A stretch of DNA of 9,286 nucleotides from Thermomonas sp. (lineage in GTDB: Bacteria; Pseudomonadota; Gammaproteobacteria; Xanthomonadales; Xanthomonadaceae): positions 1 through 9,286 of the forward strand of contig JANJSW010000146.1 of the NCBI GenBank assembly GCA_024711415.1, written 5' to 3'. This document shows positions 1 to 4,422 of this stretch, piece by piece; positions within the stretch are counted from its first letter, which is position 1; each line of letters begins with the position of its first letter. Made by a program: the position numbers and the translations under genes. The notes beneath the pieces were generated by a model. The model searched no databases, was not told the origin of the DNA, and saw nothing but the letters and a program-made list of their open reading frames with translations.

Positions 1-581
1 AGGATGCGGACGTAAGTGGCGCGGCCGGCATCGCGCGCGCGGTCCAGGCCGTTGCCGCGGTAGCGATCCTGCAGCTGCATCACCACGCCGTCGCGCGCGG
101 CCAGCACCGGCGTGCCCACCGGCACCGCGAAGTCCAGCGCATAGCGGTTTTCCGCATCGCGGTGGCTGTATTCCCCTTCGAAGCCCTGGTCGATGCAGGC
201 CTGCGGCTGCGCCAGCGGCAGCCGGTAGGCCACATCGCGCGGGCGCGCGTTGGAGCTGCCGGGCACGCCGCGCAGGCGCAGCCCCGCCCAGCCTGCGCGG
301 CCGCCGGATGCCTGCAGCCGCGCCACCAGCGTGCTGCCCGCCGTGGGAACGCCGGCCCGCGCCGGCAGCATGGGTTGGCTGGGGGGCGGTACGCCGCCGG
401 CGACGTCCAGCCGCACCTCGATCGGCCCGGCCAGCAGGTTGTCGGCCCACACCAGGTAGCCGTCGTCGCTGGCTTCGATGCGCAGCCGGGCGACCGCGGC
501 CGCGTCGTCCGCGGCACTGGCGGAGGCGCTGGTGGCCACGCACAGGCAGGCCAGCAGCAGGGGGAGGGGAAGCGCACGCAT
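1..581 (-). CDS. Secreted M23-family metallopeptidase (LytM/peptidase M23), partial: C-terminus off the left edge
   Basis: The frame runs from ATG at 581 down to base 1 without a stop, giving 193 visible residues. It begins with an Arg and a leucine-rich stretch ending in alternating Ala/Ser (about residues 1-24), a probable Sec signal peptide cleaved near A23/A24, so the protein is probably exported. Residues 25-125 form a beta-rich region of unknown role. From about residue 129 the sequence resembles the start of an M23 zinc peptidase domain: His140 in a Tyr-Ser-His context, then Tyr-Ala-Leu-Asp150-Phe, then Val-Gly-Thr-Pro-Val and Ala-Ala-Arg-Asp-Gly-Val-Val. His140 and Asp150 are the likely first two zinc ligands. 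The later His-x-His motif must lie outside the window, so activity cannot be judged. M23 enzymes usually cut peptidoglycan cross-bridges. No clear Shine-Dalgarno precedes the ATG, but no other in-frame start is available nearby. The gene is divergent from the met operon. Confidence 0.85.
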   Translation of the reverse strand, partial: MRALPLPLLLACLCVATSASASAADDAAAVARLRIEASDDGYLVWADNLLAGPIEVRLDVAGGVPPPSQPMLPARAGVPTAGSTLVARLQASGGRAGWAGLRLRGVPGSSNARPRDVAYRLPLAQPQACIDQGFEGEYSHRDAENRYALDFAVPVGTPVLAARDGVVMQLQDRYRGNGLDRARDAGRATYVRI

Positions 582-717
582 CGGGGAAGTATGCCGATGC
601 GGCGGAGGCTGCGCCGGCCCGTGACCGCGGTCGCAGCTGCGCGATGGGCCTTGCTCGCGCTTTCGCGGAAGCGGTGCGTTGCCTGCCGACGCGCGTCCGG
701 CGGCCATATGAAGATTC

Positions 718-759
718 GTTATCAGCATCGCTTCATCCGAATGAAGCGATTGACATAAC
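718..759. promoter_or_regulatory. Large perfect dyad, candidate operator
   Basis: Two 10-base arms, 727-736 (ATCGCTTCAT) and 741-750 (ATGAAGCGAT), are exact reverse complements separated by four bases. Outside them, after unpaired 4-base spacers, GTTAT (718-722) and ATAAC (755-759) are again complementary, so the whole 42-base element is symmetric about 738/739. It overlaps the first base of the TTGACA -35 box and lies between two divergent genes. It has no U-tract, so it does not look like a terminator. The position fits an operator for a dimeric or tetrameric repressor. A methionine regulator is plausible: a SahR-like ArsR-family protein (SamR) has been predicted for methionine genes in Xanthomonadales. 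The assignment to any particular protein is inference. Confidence 0.6.
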
Positions 760-778
760 CGCCGGTCATGTCCAGACT
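750..778 (+). promoter_or_regulatory. Putative sigma-70 promoter of the metX-metB-hom operon
   Basis: A consensus -35 hexamer TTGACA lies at 750-755. Seventeen bases later is CAGACT (773-778), which matches only three positions of the -10 consensus. A start around 784-787 would place the RNA 5' end at or just inside the start of riboswitch helix P1, leaving its core helix intact. The -35 box touches the inner right arm of the dyad and overlaps its outer arm, so a bound protein would exclude RNA polymerase. The weak -10 means the exact start is uncertain. Confidence 0.5.
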
Positions 779-782
779 GGCC

Positions 783-906
783 GCATCCATCGAGACCGGC
801 GGAGGGACAGGCCCTTTGATGCCGGGGCAACCAGACGGCGCGCGCAAGCGCGTTGGCGAGGTGCCAAATCCTGCGGGGACCTGAGCGTCTGCCGGAAGAT
901 GGTTGC
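783..906 (+). ncRNA. SAM-I (S-box) riboswitch aptamer
   Basis: The conserved S-box blocks appear in order: GGAGGGA (801-807), GGCCC with following Ts (810-817), GGCAACC (826-832) and GGTGCCAAATCCTGC (860-874), ending in GGAAGATGG (894-902). Helices can be drawn. P1 is 783-791 with 898-906 (one T-T mismatch at 786/903; core CCATC 787-791 with GATGG 898-902). P2 includes CCGGC 796-800 with GCCGG 821-825. P3 is a GC-rich hairpin around 837-857. P4 lies around 874-894 with small bulges. This family binds S-adenosylmethionine and normally shuts gene expression off when SAM is plentiful. SAM-I is best known from Firmicutes, but Gram-negative examples exist. The placement just before a methionine operon agrees fully with the call. 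Confidence 0.95.
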
Positions 907-998
907 GAAGCCGCAGGCTGCGGTTCGCGACGCCGACGCGTTCGGCCTTCCCGCATCCCCGCGCGACTCCGATGGGCCAGCCATCGCCGGAGTCCGCC
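898..998 (+). promoter_or_regulatory. Riboswitch expression platform: RBS-sequestering hairpin with alternative pairing to P1
   Basis: GACTCCG (965-971) pairs perfectly with CGGAGTC (988-994). The stem continues as ATGG (972-975) with CCAT (981-984) across a 3-base bulge (985-987), around the loop GCCAG (976-980). The right arm contains GGAG (989-992), the Shine-Dalgarno six bases before the GTG start at 999. In competition, GATGGTTG (898-905, the 3' strand of P1) can pair over eight bases, one of them a G-U, with CAGCCATC (978-985) inside that hairpin. SAM binding locks 898-906 into P1, which lets the hairpin form and hides the ribosome site; without SAM the alternative helix should open it. 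Smaller hairpins at 909-925 and 932-946 lie between. There is no U-tract after the hairpin, so translational control is favoured. The structures were drawn by eye, without energy calculation. Confidence 0.7.
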
Positions 999-2072
999 GT
1001 GAACCTTGCCAACCGCCTCGCCCCGTCCTGCCCCCCCCTCCCCCGGGCGGCGGAGCCGATGCCCGCGGTTCCGGCGGACGCCGCCGATGCCCGCCGCGGC
1101 AGCGTGGACGCGGTGCTGGCCAGCCGTCATGCCGGCACCCGCAGGCTGCGCCTGGACTACGAGCTGGTCGGGCCGGCCGGTGCGCCGGTGGTGTTCGTGG
1201 CCGGCGGCATTTCCGCGCATCGCCACGTCGCCGCCAATGCGCTGGATGCCGCGCCGGGCTGGGCCGAAGGCCTGCTGGGCGCCGGCCGCGCACTGGACCC
1301 GTCGCGGCTGCGCATCCTCGCCTTCGACTACGTCGGTGCCGACGGCAACCTGGACGCGCCCATCGACACCGCCGACCAGGCCGACGCGGTGGCGCTGCTG
1401 CTGGACGCGCTGGGCATCGACGCGCTGGCCGGCTACGTGGGTTATTCCTATGGCGCGCTGGTGGGGCTGCAGCTGGCGGTGCGGCATGCGCAGCGGCTGC
1501 GCAAGCTGGTGGCGGTGAGCGGCGTGCATCGCCCGCATCCCTATGCGGCGGCGTGGCGCGCACTGCAGCGCAAGGCGGTGGCGCTGGGACGGCTGCAGTG
1601 CGCCGACGAACAGGGCCTGTCGCTGGCGCGCCAGTTCGCGATGTTGAGCTACCGCACGCCGGAGGAATTCGCCGAGCGCTTCGACGCGCTGCCGCGGATC
1701 TGCAACGGCCAGGTGCGGGTGGCGGCGGAAGACTATCTCGACGCGGCCGGTGCGAAGTTCGTCGCCCGCGTTTCGCCGACCGCCTGGCTGCGGCTGTCCG
1801 AATCCATCGACCTGCACCGCATCGATCCCGCGCAGGTGGGCGTGCCGGTGTCGGTGATCGCGGTCGAAGGCGACCGGCTGGTGCCGATGGCCGACGCGGT
1901 GGAGCTGATCGAAGGCCTCGGCGGCCGCGGCCGCCTGCGCGTGCTGCGCTCGCCCTACGGCCACGACGCCTTCCTCAAGGAAACCGACCGCATCGACGCG
2001 CTGCTGGCCAGCGAACTGTTCGGCCCGGCCAACCGCATTCCCCTTCACGCATCCACCGGAGTTCCTGCATGA
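999..2072 (+). CDS. metX: Homoserine O-acyltransferase MetX (succinyl- or acetyltransferase)
   Basis: This alpha/beta-hydrolase-fold enzyme transfers an acyl group from CoA to the hydroxyl of homoserine, the activating step of methionine synthesis. From GTG 999 it has 357 residues. The nucleophile elbow Gly-Tyr-Ser-Tyr-Gly puts the catalytic Ser at residue 150; Asp292 (Glu-Gly-Asp-Arg-Leu-Val-Pro) and His322 (Tyr-Gly-His-Asp-Ala-Phe) complete the triad. The Gly-Gly-Ile-Ser-Ala-His stretch near residues 69-74 is the likely oxyanion-hole region. This matches the short MetX subgroup I associate with Xanthomonas and Stenotrophomonas. GTG 999 is chosen because GGAG (989-992) stands six bases upstream. 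The frame is open further upstream (TTG 903, ATG 972), but those lie in riboswitch RNA, and ATG 1059 has GGAG only three bases away. The first ~35 residues are Pro/Ala-rich and low in conservation. Acetyl versus succinyl specificity cannot be read by eye. Confidence 0.9.
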   Translation: MNLANRLAPSCPPLPRAAEPMPAVPADAADARRGSVDAVLASRHAGTRRLRLDYELVGPAGAPVVFVAGGISAHRHVAANALDAAPGWAEGLLGAGRALDPSRLRILAFDYVGADGNLDAPIDTADQADAVALLLDALGIDALAGYVGYSYGALVGLQLAVRHAQRLRKLVAVSGVHRPHPYAAAWRALQRKAVALGRLQCADEQGLSLARQFAMLSYRTPEEFAERFDALPRICNGQVRVAAEDYLDAAGAKFVARVSPTAWLRLSESIDLHRIDPAQVGVPVSVIAVEGDRLVPMADAVELIEGLGGRGRLRVLRSPYGHDAFLKETDRIDALLASELFGPANRIPLHASTGVPA

Positions 2073-3280
2073 GTACTGGCATTACCGCCGCCGACAGCCG
2101 CGCCGCCACCCGCGCGGTGCGCGCCGGCATCGACCGCGACACCGCCTTCGGCGCGGTGACGCCGCCGCTGGTGCTGTCGTCGAACTTCAGCTTCGCCGGC
2201 TTCAACGACAAGCGCGCCTACGACTACACCCGCAGCGGCAACCCCACCCGCGACCTGCTGGGCGAGGCGCTGGCCGAGCTGGAAGGGGGCGCCGGCGGCG
2301 TCATCACCGCCACCGGCATGGGCGCGATCACCCTGGTGCTGAACGCGCTGCTGCAGCCCGGCGACGTGCTGGTGGTGCCGCACGACTGTTACGGCGGCAG
2401 CTGGCGGCTGTTCAACGCGCTGGCGAAGAAGGGCGCATTCGAACTGCTCACCTGCGATCTCACCGACCCGCAGGCGGTGGCCGCGGCGCTGGCGCGCAAG
2501 CCGGCGCTGGTGTGGATCGAAACCCCGTCGAATCCGCTGCTGCGGATCACCGACCTGCACGCGGTGATCGAGGCCGCGCACGCCGCCGGCGCACTGGCGG
2601 TGGCCGACAACACCTTCCTGTCGCCGGCGCTGCAGCGGCCGATCGCCGACTTCGGCGCCGACGTGGTGGTGCATTCCACCACCAAGTACATCAACGGCCA
2701 CAGCGACGTGGTCGGCGGCGCGGCGGTGGCGAAGGACGCCGACGTGCACGCGCAGCTGGCGTGGTGGGCGAACGCGCTGGGCCTGACCGGCTCGCCGTTC
2801 GACAGCTTCCTGACCCTGCGCGGCCTGCGCACGCTGGATGCGCGCCTGCGCGTGCATCAGGAAAACACCCGGGCGTTGGTGGCGCTGCTGGACGGCCACC
2901 CGGCGGTGCGCACCGTGCATTACCCGGGGCTGGAAAGCCACCCGGGCCACGCGCTGGCGGCGCGTCAGCAGCATGGTTTCGGCGCGATGCTGAGCGTCGA
3001 ACTCGAAGGCGGCGAGGCGGCAGTGCGCGGCTTTATCGACGGCCTGCGCTACTTCACCCTGGCCGAATCGCTGGGCGGGGTGGAGAGCCTGGTGGCGCAC
3101 CCGGCCACGATGACCCATGCGGCGATGAGTGCGGAAGCGCGCGCCGCCGCCGGCATTTCCGACGGGCTGCTGCGGCTGTCGGTGGGCATCGAGCACGTCG
3201 ATGACCTGCTGGCCGACCTGTCCGATGCCTTGTCGCGCGCGCAGGCTGCGGGCGCGGACAAACGCCAGGCTGCACGGTGA
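2069..3280 (+). CDS. metB: PLP-dependent cystathionine gamma-synthase / O-succinylhomoserine (thiol)-lyase
   Basis: A 403-residue member of the Cys/Met-metabolism PLP family (E. coli MetB is about 386). It should condense the O-acylhomoserine made by MetX with cysteine to give cystathionine; some relatives use sulfide and form homocysteine directly. The PLP lysine is Lys206 in Ser-Thr-Thr-Lys-Tyr-Ile-Asn-Gly-His. Asp180 (Ala-Asp-Asn-Thr) should contact the pyridine nitrogen, Tyr108 (Asp-Cys-Tyr-Gly-Gly) should stack on the ring, and Tyr53/Arg55 (Tyr-Asp-Tyr-Thr-Arg-Ser-Gly-Asn-Pro-Thr) bind the cofactor phosphate from the partner subunit. The C-terminal Ser-Val-Gly-Ile-Glu-His block is typical of the family. 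The ATG at 2069 overlaps the metX stop (ATGA, 2069-2072) and has GGAG at 2058-2061, seven bases upstream, so translation is coupled. MetB rather than MetC or MetZ is inferred mainly from context with metX. Confidence 0.93.
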   Translation: MSTGITAADSRAATRAVRAGIDRDTAFGAVTPPLVLSSNFSFAGFNDKRAYDYTRSGNPTRDLLGEALAELEGGAGGVITATGMGAITLVLNALLQPGDVLVVPHDCYGGSWRLFNALAKKGAFELLTCDLTDPQAVAAALARKPALVWIETPSNPLLRITDLHAVIEAAHAAGALAVADNTFLSPALQRPIADFGADVVVHSTTKYINGHSDVVGGAAVAKDADVHAQLAWWANALGLTGSPFDSFLTLRGLRTLDARLRVHQENTRALVALLDGHPAVRTVHYPGLESHPGHALAARQQHGFGAMLSVELEGGEAAVRGFIDGLRYFTLAESLGGVESLVAHPATMTHAAMSAEARAAAGISDGLLRLSVGIEHVDDLLADLSDALSRAQAAGADKRQAAR

Positions 3281-4422
3281 GCGCGCGGATCGCTGCGCTG
3301 CGCACGGCACAGGTCGCGCCGGCGCGGCTGGCGCTGCTGGGCACCGGTACCGTCGGCAGCGCGGTGTGGGCGCGGCTGGCCGGCTGGCAGGGCACGCCGC
3401 TGGGGCAGCGGCTGCTGTTGGTGCATGCGGCCAATTCGCGCTACGCGCTGGGCAATCCCGCCGGCATTCCCAGCGATGCCGGTGAGCTGTTGCTGCAGCA
3501 TGCGCCACAGGCCAGTTCGCTGGCCGCGGTGGAGGACGCGCTGGCAGGCGACGGCACCCGCATCGTCATCGATGCCACCGCCTCGGAAGCGGTGGCGGCG
3601 CAGCACGCCCACTGGCTGGCGCACGGCATCCACGTGGTCACCGCCTGCAAGCTGGGGCAGGGTACGTCGCTGTCGCGCTGGCAGGCGATCCAGGCCGCGC
3701 AGCGGGGCGGCGGCAGCCACTACGGCGACAGCGCCACGGTCGGCGCCGGGCTTCCACTGCTGCGTTCGCTGCGCGCGCTGCAGGCCGGCGGCGACCGCAT
3801 CCAGGCGATCGCCGGGGTGCTGTCCGGTTCGCTGGCGTGGCTTTTCAACCACTACGACGGCAAGCAGCCGTTTTCGGGTTTCGTCCGGCAGGCGCGCGAC
3901 GCCGGATACACCGAGCCGGACCCGCGCGAAGACCTGTCCGGCGAGGACGTGCGGCGCAAGCTGCTGATCCTGGCGCGTGCTGCCGGCTTCGCGCTGGAGG
4001 CCGATGCGGTGCGGGTGCAGTCGCTGGTGCCGCCGGCCCTGGCGGCGCTGCCGCGCGAAGCGCTGGACGCCGCCCTGCCGGCGCTGGATGCGCCGCTGCG
4101 CGAGCGCTACGCCAGCGCCTACAAGAATGGCGCGAAGCTGCGCTTCGTCGCCCGCCTGGGTGCCGACGGCCATGCCACGGTGGGTCTGGAAGCGCTGCCT
4201 GCCGAGCATCCGCTGGTGGGCGGTGGCGGCACCGACAACCGGGTGGCGATCTGGTCCGACCGCTACCCCGACCAACCGATGGTGATCCAGGGGCCCGGCG
4301 CCGGGGCGGCGGTGACCGCGCCCGCGCTGCTGGACGACGCGCTGGCGATCCAGGCCGACATGGCTCAGTCGCCGGGCAGGCCGAAGAAGTCGGCGATCGG
4401 CATCGGCCGCTGGAACACGTAG
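3277..4422 (+). CDS. hom: Homoserine dehydrogenase, monofunctional and lacking an ACT domain
   Basis: Reduces aspartate 4-semialdehyde to homoserine with NAD(P)H, supplying MetX. 381 residues. The Rossmann motif Leu-Gly-Thr-Gly-Thr-Val-Gly lies at residues 21-27. The family signature follows: Ala-Thr-Val-Gly-Ala-Gly-Leu-Pro (153-160), Gly-Val-Leu-Ser-Gly-Ser-Leu (180-186) and Asp-Leu-Ser-Gly-x-Asp-Val-x-Arg-Lys with Asp219 and the probable catalytic Lys228. The C-terminal Gly-Pro-Gly-Ala-Gly-x-x-Val-Thr-Ala block resembles the dehydrogenase half of E. coli MetL/ThrA, but no aspartokinase domain and no ACT domain are present, so direct feedback by threonine is not expected. The GTG start at 3277 overlaps the metB stop (GTGA) and has only a weak AGG upstream, so it probably depends on coupling. 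The last ~18 residues run through the 3' end of the convergent gene and look like a nonconserved tail. Confidence 0.92.
   Translation: MSARIAALRTAQVAPARLALLGTGTVGSAVWARLAGWQGTPLGQRLLLVHAANSRYALGNPAGIPSDAGELLLQHAPQASSLAAVEDALAGDGTRIVIDATASEAVAAQHAHWLAHGIHVVTACKLGQGTSLSRWQAIQAAQRGGGSHYGDSATVGAGLPLLRSLRALQAGGDRIQAIAGVLSGSLAWLFNHYDGKQPFSGFVRQARDAGYTEPDPREDLSGEDVRRKLLILARAAGFALEADAVRVQSLVPPALAALPREALDAALPALDAPLRERYASAYKNGAKLRFVARLGADGHATVGLEALPAEHPLVGGGGTDNRVAIWSDRYPDQPMVIQGPGAGAAVTAPALLDDALAIQADMAQSPGRPKKSAIGIGRWNT
4365..4422. other. Convergent 3' overlap of hom and the MASE1-GGDEF-EAL gene
   Basis: The hom stop (TAG, 4420-4422) lies 58 bases inside the opposite-strand gene, whose stop is TGA at 4367-4365. 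Both reading frames are real on protein evidence, and the minus-strand gene keeps EAL-type sequence close to its end. No terminator hairpin with a T-tract is visible for either transcript here, so read-through antisense RNA over both 3' ends is likely. Confidence 0.85.

Noticed and set aside
546..557. Possible lipobox (Leu-Leu-Ala-Cys at residues 9-12) in the M23 protein
   Set aside because: The hydrophobic stretch before Cys12 is too short for a lipoprotein signal, and an Ala-Ser-Ala type signal peptidase I site follows at about residue 23.
80..577. Minus-strand frame starting at 577
   Set aside because: It is Arg/Trp/Cys/Pro-rich and out of phase with the frame from ATG 581, which gives a signal peptide and an M23-like domain and stays open to the window edge.
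162..758. Open plus-strand frame opposite the M23 gene and across the intergenic region
   Set aside because: Low-complexity Ala/Gly/Arg/Gln sequence without motifs; antisense to a recognisable gene.
965..994. Hairpin as an intrinsic terminator
   Set aside because: The stem is strong, but the following bases are CGCCGTGAACC with no T-tract, and the right arm carries a Shine-Dalgarno. Translational sequestration fits better.
308..2068. Long open plus-strand frame in phase with metB that runs back across the riboswitch and metX
   Set aside because: Its translation before 2069 is Arg/Pro/Gly/Ala-rich with no family resemblance. It crosses the aptamer and lies out of frame with the clear MetX protein. 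Only the part from ATG 2069 is real (metB).
2045..3508. 487-residue open minus-strand frame opposite metB
   Set aside because: It is rich in His, Arg, Gln and Val as expected for the complement of a high-GC coding frame, and the plus strand carries an unmistakable MetB.
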